A stretch of 11,948 nucleotides of DNA from UBA1723 sp045641065 (lineage in GTDB: Bacteria > Bacteroidota > Bacteroidia > Bacteroidales > Paludibacteraceae). This document shows positions 1 to 6,723 of this stretch, in pieces. The DNA lies in contig JAZUGF010000026.1 in NCBI GenBank assembly GCA_045641065.1, forward strand, positions 1 to 11,948, written 5' to 3'. Within the stretch, counting starts at the first letter, position 1. Every line of letters begins with the position of its first letter. The translations under genes and the position numbers were made by a program. The notes under the pieces are model-generated. The model worked only from the letters and a program-made list of their open reading frames with translations. It ran no database searches and was not told where the DNA came from.

Positions 1-56
1 CTTTGCATCGCAATTAAGGAAAAACGGACACGATAAGTGAAACGAAAATAACTTAA

Positions 57-138
57 GGGTGTGTACCAGAGTGGCCAAATGGGGCAGACTGTAAATCTGC
101 TGGCTCTGCCTTCGGTGGTTCGAATCCATCCGCACCCA
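57..138 (+). tRNA. tRNA-Tyr (anticodon GTA)
   Basis: The sequence folds as a class II tRNA. The acceptor strands are gggtgtg (57-63) and cgcaccc (131-137) with one G-T pair, and the discriminator A is at 138. The anticodon stem gcaga/tctgc (84-88, 96-100) closes the loop ctgtaaa, giving anticodon GTA at 91-93. A long variable arm lies at about 101-113, as expected for bacterial tRNA-Tyr. The T arm is ggtgg/ccatc around ttcgaat (114-130). The 3' CCA is not encoded: caa follows the discriminator. tRNA-Gly begins 10 bases downstream, so the two are probably cotranscribed from a promoter left of the window. Confidence 0.96.
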
Positions 139-148
139 CAAACAAATT

Positions 149-224
149 GCGGAAGTAACTCAATTGATAGAGCGTCAGCCTTCCAAGCTGAAAGTTGCGG
201 GTTTGAGCCCCGTCTTCCGCTCCA
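149..224 (+). tRNA. tRNA-Gly (anticodon TCC)
   Basis: The cloverleaf has acceptor strands gcggaag (149-155) and cttccgc (214-220). The anticodon stem tcagc/gctga (175-179, 187-191) holds the loop cttccaa, with anticodon TCC at 182-184. The T arm is built around gtttgag. The discriminator is T221, usual for bacterial tRNA-Gly. CCA at 222-224 appears to be encoded, unlike in the neighbouring tRNA-Tyr; if that is coincidence, the gene ends at 221. An intrinsic terminator begins 6 bases later. Confidence 0.96.
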
Positions 225-230
225 AGAGGA

Positions 231-260
231 GAGAGAATCGAAAGGTTCTCTCTTTTTTTT
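231..260 (+). terminator. Intrinsic terminator of the tRNA-Tyr/Gly transcript
   Basis: A perfect 7-bp stem gagagaa/ttctctc (231-237 with 246-252) has an 8-nt loop and is followed by eight T (253-260). It lies immediately after tRNA-Gly. The same T tract is also the outer part of the next inverted repeat (253-304), so the two structures compete for it. Confidence 0.85.
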
Positions 261-304
261 GTTTGGTGCCGAACATTATAACGTTCGGCACCAAACAAAA
301 AAAA
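253..304. repeat. 22-bp perfect inverted repeat (long palindrome)
   Basis: Positions 253-274 are the exact reverse complement of 283-304, separated by an 8-nt spacer (275-282). The inner 14 bp are G+C-containing (gtttggtgccgaac); the outer 8 bp are T8 on the left and A8 on the right. No gene reads leftward into it, so it is not simply a shared bidirectional terminator. It could be a dispersed palindromic element, a site inserted behind the tRNA terminator, or an extra hairpin insulating ilvC. No protein-binding function can be read from sequence alone. Confidence 0.85.
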
Positions 305-349
305 TGAAAAAAATGTTGTAAAATATAGTCGTTCACGAATTGTTTTTTG

Positions 350-357
350 TATTTTTG
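350..357 (+). promoter_or_regulatory. Promoter -7 box of ilvC
   Basis: TATTTTTG matches the Bacteroidetes primary sigma -7 consensus TAnnTTTG in all fixed positions. No good -33 TTTG is visible at the usual 19-21 nt upstream. It lies 76 nt before the ilvC ATG, so the transcript would carry an untranslated leader of roughly 65-70 nt. That leader contains a small gtga/tcac hairpin but no visible leader peptide or T-box. Confidence 0.6.
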
Positions 358-433
358 CAAAACAATCGGTTTTTGTGTGAATTTGTCACGGCTGGTTGTG
401 ATTTATTGAATAATTGTAATTTAAAGATAAAAA

Positions 434-1477
434 ATGGCAAAATTGAATTTTGGCGGCGTTATCGAGGAAGTGATGACACGCGATGAGTTTCCATTGGAGA
501 AAGCACGTGAGGTTCTTAAGAACGAGACAATTGCAGTAATCGGATATGGTGTACAGGGTCCAGGTCAGAGCTTGAACCTACGTGACAACGGTTTCAATGT
601 AATCGTTGGTCAGCGTCCAGGTAAGACTTACGACAAGGCAGTTGCTGATGGTTGGAAGCCAGGAGAGACTCTATTCGGTATCGAGGAGGCTTGTGAGAAG
701 GCTACAATCGTTATGTGTCTTCTTTCAGATGCTGCTGTAATGTCAGTATGGCCAACAATCCAGAAGTATCTTACTCCAGGTAAGGCTCTTTACTTCTCAC
801 ACGGATTCGCAATTACTTGGAACGATCGTACAGGTGTTGTTCCAGCTAAGGATATTGACGTTATCATGGTAGCTCCTAAGGGTTCAGGTACATCTCTACG
901 TACAATGTTCCTAGAGGGTCGTGGTCTTAACTCTTCATACGCTGTTTACCAGGATGCAACAGGTAAGGCATTGGAGAAGACATTGGCACTTGGTATCGGA
1001 ATTGGTTCAGGTTATATGTTCGAGACTACATTCCAGCGTGAGGCTACATCTGACCTAACAGGTGAGCGTGGTTCATTGATGGGTGCTATCCAGGGTCTAC
1101 TTCTTGCTCAGTACGAGGTATTGCGTGAGAACGGTCATACTCCATCAGAGGCATTCAACGAGACAGTTGAGGAGCTTACTCAGTCTTTGATGCCATTGTT
1201 CGCAAAGAACGGTATGGACTGGATGTACGCTAACTGCTCTACTACAGCTCAGCGTGGTGCTTTGGATTGGATGACTCCATTCCACGATGCTATCAAGCCA
1301 GTTGTTGAGAAGCTTTACGCTAATGTTAAGTGCGGTAACGAGGCTCAGATCTCTATCGACGCTAACTCAAAGCCTGACTATCGTGTAGGTCTTGAGAAGG
1401 AGCTTAAGGCACTTCGTGAGAGCGAAATGTGGCAGACAGCTGTAACTGTACGTCAGTTGCGTCCAGAGAACAACTAA
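434..1477 (+). CDS. ilvC: Ketol-acid reductoisomerase (class I)
   Basis: Catalyses the Mg2+-dependent alkyl shift and NAD(P)H reduction of acetolactate or acetohydroxybutyrate to dihydroxy acids in cytoplasmic valine, leucine and isoleucine synthesis. The 347 residues fit the short class I form. A Rossmann fold starts near residue 32 with GYGVQG at 37-42; the following PGQS replaces the more usual HAHA. The cofactor loop is GQRPGKTYD (59-67) and the catalytic-type histidine is H123 (SHGF). Metal ligands by spacing to the characterised enzymes are D207, E211, E243 and E247, and the knotted C-terminal domain holds the substrate-side S269 region. All key residues are present. It stands alone, with its own promoter and terminator and no other ilv genes in view. 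NADH versus NADPH preference cannot be decided from the loop by eye. Confidence 0.97.
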   Translation: MAKLNFGGVIEEVMTRDEFPLEKAREVLKNETIAVIGYGVQGPGQSLNLRDNGFNVIVGQRPGKTYDKAVADGWKPGETLFGIEEACEKATIVMCLLSDAAVMSVWPTIQKYLTPGKALYFSHGFAITWNDRTGVVPAKDIDVIMVAPKGSGTSLRTMFLEGRGLNSSYAVYQDATGKALEKTLALGIGIGSGYMFETTFQREATSDLTGERGSLMGAIQGLLLAQYEVLRENGHTPSEAFNETVEELTQSLMPLFAKNGMDWMYANCSTTAQRGALDWMTPFHDAIKPVVEKLYANVKCGNEAQISIDANSKPDYRVGLEKELKALRESEMWQTAVTVRQLRPENN

Positions 1478-1499
1478 TCAAATATTAGTTTGACAATAT

Positions 1500-1536
1500 A
1501 AAGACCGTCTCGTAAGAGGCGGTCTTTACTTTTTTT
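1500..1536 (+). terminator. Intrinsic terminator of ilvC
   Basis: An 11-bp stem aaagaccgtct/aggcggtcttt (1500-1510 with 1517-1527, one G-U pair) has a 6-nt loop and is followed two bases later by a seven-T run (1530-1536). It sits 22 nt after the ilvC stop. Confidence 0.93.
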
Positions 1537-1579
1537 AAGTAAAAAAAAGTTTAATTTCTTCGTTTTATGTCTCGCATTA

Positions 1580-1611
1580 TTCGCAAATGATAAATAAGTT
1601 TCTTAATTTTG
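1580..1611 (+). promoter_or_regulatory. Promoter of the DUF1573 repeat gene
   Basis: The -7 box TAATTTTG at 1604-1611 is a full TAnnTTTG match. A 3-of-4 -33 box TTCG lies at 1580-1583 with a 20-nt spacer. The ATG follows 34 nt after the -7 box, giving a short A-rich leader without a Shine-Dalgarno site. Confidence 0.6.
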
Positions 1612-1645
1612 CAGTATAAAATTTAGAAATAAAACAAAAACAGAT

Positions 1646-2713
1646 ATGAAAAGAGTAATTTTATTTATTGCGGCATTCGTTACTGCTATTTGTGCTTTCG
1701 CTCAGGAGCAGGGTAAGGCTGTAATTGAATTTAAGAAGACTGTTCATAACTTTGGTACATTCCCAGAGGAGAACGGAAGAGTGTCTTGTTCATTTGTATT
1801 CGTGAACAAAGGTACAGAGGATTTGGTGTTGAGCAAGGTAAGAGCAAGTTGTGGTTGTACAACTCCAGATTGGACAAAGACTCCAGTGGCTCCTGGTGAT
1901 AGTGGTGTTGTCAACGCTACTTACAACGCAACTGGTCGTCCTGGTGCATTTACTAAGACAATCACTGTTACAACACAGAACGCTGGTGAGCACCGTTTGA
2001 CAATCAAGGGTGAGGTTATCCCTAAGGCTAAGAAGATTGAGGATGAGTATCCATTCAGCGTAGGTGATCTTCGTTTGAAGAACCAGAACATCTATTTGCA
2101 CAAGATCAAGAATCCTGAGTCAAAGTCAGAGAAGTTGAAGATCTACAACAACGGTTCTGCTGATATCACTCCAACATTCAAGAACGTTCCTTCTTACATC
2201 ACTGTAACTTGTGACAAGGAGGTTATCAAGCCTAAGACAGAAGCTGAGATTACAGTAGTTTACGACTCTAAGAAGTCTGAGGAGTGGGGAACAGTTGTTT
2301 CTAACTTCGCAATCGTTGCTGCTGGTGAGTCAAAGACAATTAACGTAAATGCTACAGTAGTAGAGGATTTCTCTAAGCTTACAGAGGAGCAGAAGAAGAA
2401 CGCTCCAGTTATCTCAGTTGGTAGCGTCGTTCCAGTTAACGAGATCGCTAAAGGTTCTAAGAAGTCATTCTTGTTCAAGATTGAGAACAAGGGTAAGGAT
2501 CCTTTGATCATCCGTAGCATTACAGCTCTTGATGACAATGTTGTTATCACTAAGCCTAAGAAGCCTATCAAGTCAGGTAAGTCTGGTGATGTTTCAATCA
2601 CTATTGATGCTAAGAACATGAAGGTTGGTGACTTCACAAAGCGTTTGACTATTATTTCTAATGACCCTAACACAAGCAGAAAGGTTGTTTCTGTCAGCGG
2701 TACTGTAAAATAA
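1646..2713 (+). CDS. Secreted DUF1573 protein with three Ig-like repeats
   Basis: Residues 1-19 form a signal peptide (MKRVILFIAAFVTAICAFA, then QEQG) without a lipobox cysteine, so the product is probably periplasmic or surface-exposed. Residues about 30-125 are a typical DUF1573 domain: HNFGTF near the start, C69-G-C71 in the middle, then a proline/glycine turn (VAPGDSG). Two weaker repeats of similar beta-rich character follow (about 130-235 and 250-355), the last ending in the SNDPNTSRKVVSVSG pattern seen at the end of such repeats. DUF1573 domains resemble the ASH/MSP immunoglobulin-like fold; their biochemical role is not established. It is monocistronic between its own promoter and terminator. 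A one-domain relative with CHC lies at 4580-4951, and a thiol-redox-like gene pair lies between them, suggesting related roles by inference. Confidence 0.9.
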   Translation: MKRVILFIAAFVTAICAFAQEQGKAVIEFKKTVHNFGTFPEENGRVSCSFVFVNKGTEDLVLSKVRASCGCTTPDWTKTPVAPGDSGVVNATYNATGRPGAFTKTITVTTQNAGEHRLTIKGEVIPKAKKIEDEYPFSVGDLRLKNQNIYLHKIKNPESKSEKLKIYNNGSADITPTFKNVPSYITVTCDKEVIKPKTEAEITVVYDSKKSEEWGTVVSNFAIVAAGESKTINVNATVVEDFSKLTEEQKKNAPVISVGSVVPVNEIAKGSKKSFLFKIENKGKDPLIIRSITALDDNVVITKPKKPIKSGKSGDVSITIDAKNMKVGDFTKRLTIISNDPNTSRKVVSVSGTVK

Positions 2714-2731
2714 TTTTCATTTAAATTATAG

Positions 2732-2765
2732 GGACGACATGGGCTGACCTTGTCGTCCTTTTTTT
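2732..2765 (+). terminator. Intrinsic terminator/possible attenuator before the thioredoxin-like lipoprotein
   Basis: An 8-bp stem ggacgaca/tgtcgtcc (2732-2739 with 2751-2758) has an 11-nt loop and is followed by seven T (2759-2765). It ends the DUF1573 gene transcript. The next ATG is only 15 nt beyond the T run with no clear promoter between, so some read-through, or a promoter upstream of the hairpin, would be needed to express the next operon. Confidence 0.85.
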
Positions 2766-2780
2766 AGTTTTTATAAATAT

Positions 2781-3884
2781 ATGGGTAGACGAATTCTAAA
2801 ATTATTATCCTTTTTATTTATTCTTGCATCATTGATTTCATGTAAGGGTAATGATCATTTTGTAATTAAAGGAAAGATCAGGTGTCTACCTATGCCTCGA
2901 GCATACCTTACTTATATATCTCCGTTGACGGGAGTTAAGGACACTATAGCTCAAAGTGAAATATATGGAGGAGAATTTGTCTTTAGAGGTAGAGTGGATA
3001 ATCCTTCAATGTGTCAGATTGAGATTGGTAACAGACATATAAATCTGATGGTGGAAAATACGGAGATTGAAGTGAACGGTACATTGATGATCCCAGATCA
3101 GATCCAAGTTACAGGAAGTATGTCTAATGATGATTGGACACGCATTCTTAGATTTGAAAGACGTTATGAAGCTCAACGTCGTAAACATTGGCTGAAAATT
3201 GTAAATACCGATGTCTTTGATGAAATTGAAAAATTGGAGACAGAGTATTATCAGGCTTTCGATTCTCTATACTATATGCTAAAGTCGGAAGTCGCAAACA
3301 ACCCAACTTCTTTTGGTTGCACTTACTATGTGTATTATGCATATGTAAACCAGCTGTTTAGTTTGAATAAAATTGTTCAGTGTTTGAATATGCTGGACGA
3401 ACCGTCTGTCGGATGTTCTGAATATTATAGATATTTAAAGGATGAGATGGCGTTATATTCTGGATTGGAAATCAATAAACATGCTCCTAATTTCAATGTC
3501 GTCACATCCGAAGGTGATACGTTGACATTGGATCATTATTATAATAAAAATCTATTTTTGTTTTTCACATCATCCTGGTGTGATTCATGTGATTCGTATG
3601 CAAGAGAACTTGATGAAGTTCATCGTCGTTTCAAATCTCCAGGATTTGAAGTTTTGGCAATATCTTTGGATAAGACGCAGGAAGGACTTGATGATTTAGT
3701 TGAAAAATCATGCGATTGGCCTATTGCGTGTGATTTCCAGTATTGGGAGAGTAGAATAACGAAACGATATGGAGTACAGAAAATTCCATATGGTGTTTTG
3801 ATAGATGATAAGCAAAGAGTCAGTGCGATAAATCCGTCTATTCAGGCTCTAAGCTATAAGTTGAGAATTTTGCAAAATGAGTGA
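2781..3884 (+). CDS. Thioredoxin-fold (TlpA/AhpC-TSA-like) lipoprotein with DUF4369-like N-terminus
   Basis: A lipoprotein signal ends in SLISC with the lipidated cysteine at 21. Residues about 25-130 (HFVIKGKI, DTIAQSEIYGGEFVFRGRV, LMVENTEIEVNG) resemble the beta-rich DUF4369 N-terminal domain common in Bacteroidetes thiol-disulfide lipoproteins. A helical linker follows at about 130-225. The C-terminal thioredoxin fold starts near 228 (NKHAPNF). It carries the active-site C267-D-S-C270 in WCDSC and the cis-proline P336 (KIPYG), so it can in principle do dithiol chemistry. The expected place is an envelope membrane facing the periplasm. It overlaps the CcdA/DsbD-like gene by 8 nt, which suggests that the membrane protein is its electron donor. 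Oxidant, reductant or peroxidase-like roles cannot be separated from sequence alone. Confidence 0.88.
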   Translation: MGRRILKLLSFLFILASLISCKGNDHFVIKGKIRCLPMPRAYLTYISPLTGVKDTIAQSEIYGGEFVFRGRVDNPSMCQIEIGNRHINLMVENTEIEVNGTLMIPDQIQVTGSMSNDDWTRILRFERRYEAQRRKHWLKIVNTDVFDEIEKLETEYYQAFDSLYYMLKSEVANNPTSFGCTYYVYYAYVNQLFSLNKIVQCLNMLDEPSVGCSEYYRYLKDEMALYSGLEINKHAPNFNVVTSEGDTLTLDHYYNKNLFLFFTSSWCDSCDSYARELDEVHRRFKSPGFEVLAISLDKTQEGLDDLVEKSCDWPIACDFQYWESRITKRYGVQKIPYGVLIDDKQRVSAINPSIQALSYKLRILQNE

Positions 3885-4590
3885 TTTTATTTACGCTCTT
3901 CAGAGTAGATTTCAAGATATTCCATTATTAACTGCATTGCTGCTTGGTGTGCTTGTGGCGATCAGTCCTTGTACTATTGCTGCTAATCTTGCTGCATTGT
4001 CTTTTGTTTCTGTAGGATGTGATTCAAAGAAGTCCACACTTTCTCAGGGTGCAATCCTTGTGTTAGGAAAGTCGTTGGCTTATATTGTTCTAGCTATGGT
4101 ATTGTCGCATTTCGCAGGTACAATGGAGGTCAGTGAACATTTTGCAGATACATATGTCCAGATAATTGGAATCCTTTTCATTATTGTTGGAGTGCTAATG
4201 CTCGATATTATTCATCTTCATGGTTTGGAAGGGTTGATTGTCCGTATGTTTAAGGGAGAGAATAAGAAGAATATCTATCAGACAATTCTTGTTGGTATGC
4301 TTTTAGCTATGGCGTTTTGTCCCGACGGTGCTGTTATATATTTTGGTATGATGCTTCCTCTTACTATAGCTGATAATCATTCTATATTGGTTCCACTATT
4401 TTTTGCAATTGGTGCAGCAATTCCTTTGCTTGTTGTTGTTTCTTTGTATGCCTATGGCGTAGAAAGAGTAGCGACAATGCAGACGAAGTTGTTCAGTGCA
4501 AACTCGATGGTTCGCAAGTTTGTAGGAGCCATGTTTATCATAGCAGGAATTTGTTTCATCACAGAATTTATTTTCCACCATGCGCATTAA
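3877..4590 (+). CDS. CcdA/DsbD-type (ArsG-like) six-helix membrane protein
   Basis: 237 residues with about six hydrophobic helices (roughly 16-45, 57-80, 92-115, 137-160, 167-192, 212-233). The two halves each carry a helix-embedded cysteine: C32 in ISPCTIAAN and C148 in FCPDGAV. This matches the paired membrane cysteines by which CcdA and the DsbD core move reducing equivalents from cytoplasmic thioredoxin to the periplasm. In database nomenclature close Bacteroidetes proteins may be labelled ArsG-family transporters, a name from an arsenical-efflux member that need not apply here; no ars genes are visible. It starts inside the end of the thioredoxin-like lipoprotein gene (ATGAGTGA overlap) and its 3' end overlaps the next gene by 11 nt, indicating translational coupling. 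The second-half motif lacks the usual CxxP but keeps the cysteine followed by proline. Confidence 0.82.
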   Translation: MSDFIYALQSRFQDIPLLTALLLGVLVAISPCTIAANLAALSFVSVGCDSKKSTLSQGAILVLGKSLAYIVLAMVLSHFAGTMEVSEHFADTYVQIIGILFIIVGVLMLDIIHLHGLEGLIVRMFKGENKKNIYQTILVGMLLAMAFCPDGAVIYFGMMLPLTIADNHSILVPLFFAIGAAIPLLVVVSLYAYGVERVATMQTKLFSANSMVRKFVGAMFIIAGICFITEFIFHHAH

Positions 4591-4951
4591 TCTGCTTAAC
4601 ATATTGTTGCTTACTTCATTTTCCTTGTCGGCAAAGCCAATTTTGGAGTTGTCGGAAGAGATTGTAGATTTTGGAGAGGTGAATATCGCAGACGGTGCTC
4701 AAACTAAAATGTTGGTGCTTAAGAATGTTGGAGATGAAGCATTGGTGATAAACCAAGTGTCGTCGACATGTCATTGTGTTGAGCCGGAATGGTCTATCAA
4801 ACCAATAGCACCAGATTCAACTGACGGTATCAAGGTTGTGCTTAATCCAGATATGAGCGGAGTAATTAGTAAAAAACTTATAGTATACAGTAATGCGAAA
4901 AACAGACGAATGGTATTCCGCGTAAAAGCATTGGCTGTTAGAAATAGATAA
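4580..4951 (+). CDS. Short secreted single-domain DUF1573 protein
   Basis: 123 residues. A signal peptide (about 1-18, ending SLSA before KP) is followed by one DUF1573 domain: VDFGEV near 30-35, an IADGAQTK segment, C64-H-C66, IKPIAPDSTDG, and a C-terminal strand IVYSNAKNRRMVFRV. The start ATG lies within the end of the membrane-protein gene (11-nt overlap), so it is almost certainly cotranslated with it. The pairing of a CxC-bearing exported protein with a CcdA-like electron carrier and a thioredoxin-like lipoprotein suggests that these cysteines are a redox substrate or a metal site kept reduced; this is inference. A MITE-like element begins at the stop codon. Confidence 0.85.
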   Translation: MRINLLNILLLTSFSLSAKPILELSEEIVDFGEVNIADGAQTKMLVLKNVGDEALVINQVSSTCHCVEPEWSIKPIAPDSTDGIKVVLNPDMSGVISKKLIVYSNAKNRRMVFRVKALAVRNR

Positions 4952-4958
4952 AAATAAA

Positions 4959-5089
4959 GGAGATTATATGGCAGTTGTCCAAAATGAGGATTGCAAAGGG
5001 CGGAACGCCCTTGCCCTTCCCAAACGCGAGGCCGTAGGCCGAGCATATAAAGAAAAAAGCGTGTGTTGGACAACTCGTATATAATTGCC
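4959..5089. mobile_element. MITE-like element with terminal inverted repeats
   Basis: A 131-bp non-coding element. The left end is GGAG, attatat, ggc, agttgtccaa (4959-4982); the right end, read on the other strand, is GGCA, attatat, acg, agttgtccaa (5089-5066). That is 19 of 24 positions matching, with two blocks of 7 and 10 identical. Immediately outside lie 8-bp direct repeats aaaataaa (4951-4958 and 5090-5097), looking like a target-site duplication, although the motif is low in complexity. The interior holds the two-hairpin repeat core 4980-5044. No ORF of note lies inside, so any movement would need a transposase supplied elsewhere. It sits between the short DUF1573 gene and the next lipoprotein gene. 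Confidence 0.6.
4980..5044 (+). repeat. Two-hairpin repeat core, copy A
   Basis: This copy is related to copy B at 7039-7104 on the other strand (about four fifths identical by eye). Hairpin 1 is gcaa(a)gggcg-gaa-cgcccttgc (4993-5014) with one bulged A. Hairpin 2 is ggcc-gta-ggcc (5030-5040), flanked by symmetric GA/GA and a short GC outer pair. Differences from copy B keep the stems paired. Whether it acts as RNA or as a DNA palindrome is unknown. Confidence 0.75.
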
Positions 5090-5108
5090 AAAATAAATTC
5101 GAACGTTT

Positions 5109-5858
5109 ATGAAAAACTATATTGTCATATTTATTTTATCATTTTTTTTCTGTGTCTCTTGCACATTGAACAATAAAAATGGGAATTCGACAGGAGATAA
5201 AAGTGATAAAGATTCTTTGATGTCGTTACAAAATGGTTCCGCATTGGGTGTTGATAGTCTTAACCTAGGGTCGGATGGCGATTCAGCTGCGGTTTATTTT
5301 GGCCAGTTGATGCAAAAGATTTCTGAACACCCTCGTGATTATGTCGCATTCGGTGACTTTGAAAAAAAGCATTTCCTATTGAATGAATCTTCTATTTGTC
5401 CAGGTGTTTACCAATGCACGAAGATGGGGGATTTTTATTCGTTTGTATATTTGGATGGAGATGATTGTGAACGATATATTCACTATTTGATTGTTGATGG
5501 TCGATTCAATATCACTGATACGATGACTGTGTTTGTTGGTGGTTGTGAAGCAGAATTGTCGGAATCTGAGATATTTGCTTCAGATGAAGTGGGATCACAT
5601 TATCACAAAGATACATTAGGAGAATATTGCTATTTTGAATTTTCTCATTTACCAAAGCTTAAGTTGACAGAAGAGTTTCTTTCTTTCTCTGAATCGACAA
5701 CGTACACTGTGAAGAATATCCCAACAGGAGAGTTTATGTATGTGGATTTTGCCGATACTACTATATATTCGGTAGATGAGTCCGGTCGTTTACAGGTGGT
5801 TCGAGAGGTTTTTGATACATTCAGTGAAGATAAGATGCTTGAAAGAATGAAGCAGTAA
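5109..5858 (+). CDS. Hypothetical lipoprotein, 249 residues
   Basis: I do not recognise the family. The N-terminus is a lipoprotein signal (MKNYIVIFILSFFFCVSC) with the lipidated cysteine at 18. A low-complexity Asn/Gly/Ser/Asp linker (about 19-58) follows, as often seen before the folded part of Bacteroidetes lipoproteins. The remainder is acidic, rich in aromatic residues and beta-forming stretches, and has five further cysteines (in SSICPG, YQCTK, DDCERY, GGCEAE, EYCYF). That could allow disulfides or metal binding in the envelope. The gene begins 20 nt beyond the MITE-like element. Part of that element (tataattg, 5080-5087) imperfectly resembles a -7 box and could serve as its promoter. 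It is convergent with the minus-strand gene ending at 5995. Confidence 0.8.
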   Translation: MKNYIVIFILSFFFCVSCTLNNKNGNSTGDKSDKDSLMSLQNGSALGVDSLNLGSDGDSAAVYFGQLMQKISEHPRDYVAFGDFEKKHFLLNESSICPGVYQCTKMGDFYSFVYLDGDDCERYIHYLIVDGRFNITDTMTVFVGGCEAELSESEIFASDEVGSHYHKDTLGEYCYFEFSHLPKLKLTEEFLSFSESTTYTVKNIPTGEFMYVDFADTTIYSVDESGRLQVVREVFDTFSEDKMLERMKQ

Positions 5859-5877
5859 AGCATGTAGTGTTGCGTGA

Positions 5878-5924
5878 GGGGAAATGCTGTCTATATGTTT
5901 AGCATAGATCTCCTGCTTTTTTTT
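5878..5924 (+). terminator. Probable imperfect terminator after the hypothetical lipoprotein gene
   Basis: Stem blocks gggg/ctcc (5878-5881 with 5910-5913, one G-U) and atgct/agcat (5884-5888 with 5901-5905) are separated by an asymmetric internal loop. They are followed by tgc and eight T (5917-5924). The T run and position 20 nt past the stop support termination; the stem is weaker than the other terminators here. Confidence 0.45.
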
Positions 5925-5994
5925 GTGCAACGCAAGGGAGTCATTGTTCGACTCCAAATCAGATGGTAATTCGATATGATTGACGATTGGTTCT

Positions 5995-6705
5995 TCATGA
6001 TTCAGCCTCACATTTCTCCTGAATCAATCCGACAAGTAAATCTAAATCCTTAGATGGTTTTTCCATCATCATCACCTGTAGCTTGCAATCTATAAGAGCA
6101 AGAATATCATCGGTTTCACGCCGAGCGATGTCGAGAGCCTTGCCTTTTTTTGTCCCTTTTTTCTGATTTCTTTCCTCCAACATTTTATTGCATTCGTCAC
6201 ACAGTTTAGTCATTTGCTTGATAGTTTCGCTGATTCCTACTGCTGATTGAATATCAGTGGAATAAATCTCATTAATGTTGTAGCAGAGAGTGGAGTAGCG
6301 AGCTATTGCTATTTCTAGTTTAAGATTTTGAGCGACGTTACTATCCGCATAAACTTGTTGCAATGATTCCGCCTGTTTACGAATGTTTGGATCGTCGGAA
6401 AGAGAAGCCACCATGAGTGTTTTTTTCACCACCGTCGACAGCAGATTTAATGAACGATAATTTTTCCTCAATTCAGAAGTGTATGGGGCAGATCTACCGT
6501 CGCCATAAAGAATTTCTTCTTTTGAAAGTGCGTCCTTAAGCTTTGATATGTAAAGAGATAAATCTTCCCTCAACGGACAGAGCTCCATCGTTGAGGCCAC
6601 TTCGCTGAGAGTGCGAAAGTGTTTATCATTTGTCAGGGTGTAGACCCTAGAAATTTTAAAAAGGTTCATCTTAAAGACATATATTTCTTGCACACAATGC
6701 AACAT
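5995..6705 (-). CDS. Hypothetical helical protein, possibly DUF6261-like
   Basis: 236 residues from the longest start. The second ATG (6669-6667, residue 13: MNLFKISRVYTLTNDKHF) looks the better start because the first 12 residues are unlike the rest, giving about 224 residues. No signal peptide or membrane segment is seen, so it is probably cytoplasmic. The sequence is largely alpha-helical and charged, with a lysine-rich stretch (RNQKKGTKKGKAL) near the C-terminus. The opening pattern, the LRKNYRSL segment and the overall length recall the Bacteroidetes DUF6261 family, whose function is unknown; this assignment is from memory of the family's look and is tentative. It is the only minus-strand gene in the window, and its leader contains a tandem 7-mer. 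A short open frame continues past its stop in another frame. Confidence 0.65.
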   Translation of the reverse strand: MLHCVQEIYVFKMNLFKISRVYTLTNDKHFRTLSEVASTMELCPLREDLSLYISKLKDALSKEEILYGDGRSAPYTSELRKNYRSLNLLSTVVKKTLMVASLSDDPNIRKQAESLQQVYADSNVAQNLKLEIAIARYSTLCYNINEIYSTDIQSAVGISETIKQMTKLCDECNKMLEERNQKKGTKKGKALDIARRETDDILALIDCKLQVMMMEKPSKDLDLLVGLIQEKCEAES

Positions 6706-6723
6706 AAACAGTCCAAACCTTAC

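Noticed and set aside
53..360. Three short open frames of 61-86 residues on both strands
   Set aside because: They are translations across the two tRNAs, the terminator and the palindrome, and share no protein-like features.
361..433. Riboswitch or leader-peptide attenuator in the ilvC leader
   Set aside because: Only a 4-bp gtga/tcac hairpin is visible. There is no run of Leu/Val/Ile codons, no T-box motif and no terminator before the start codon.
2260..2673. 137-residue minus-strand open frame
   Set aside because: It is antisense to the third repeat of the DUF1573 protein and is a shadow of its codon usage.
3877..4590. Arsenical efflux permease function
   Set aside because: ArsG-type labels fit the fold, but no arsR, arsM or arsenate reductase gene is visible. 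The neighbours favour a thiol-redox role.
5790..6011. 73-residue minus-strand open frame starting inside the end of the minus-strand gene
   Set aside because: It could be a frame-shifted tail of that gene, but more than half of it lies over the terminator and antisense to the lipoprotein gene's 3' end, and no family is recognisable.
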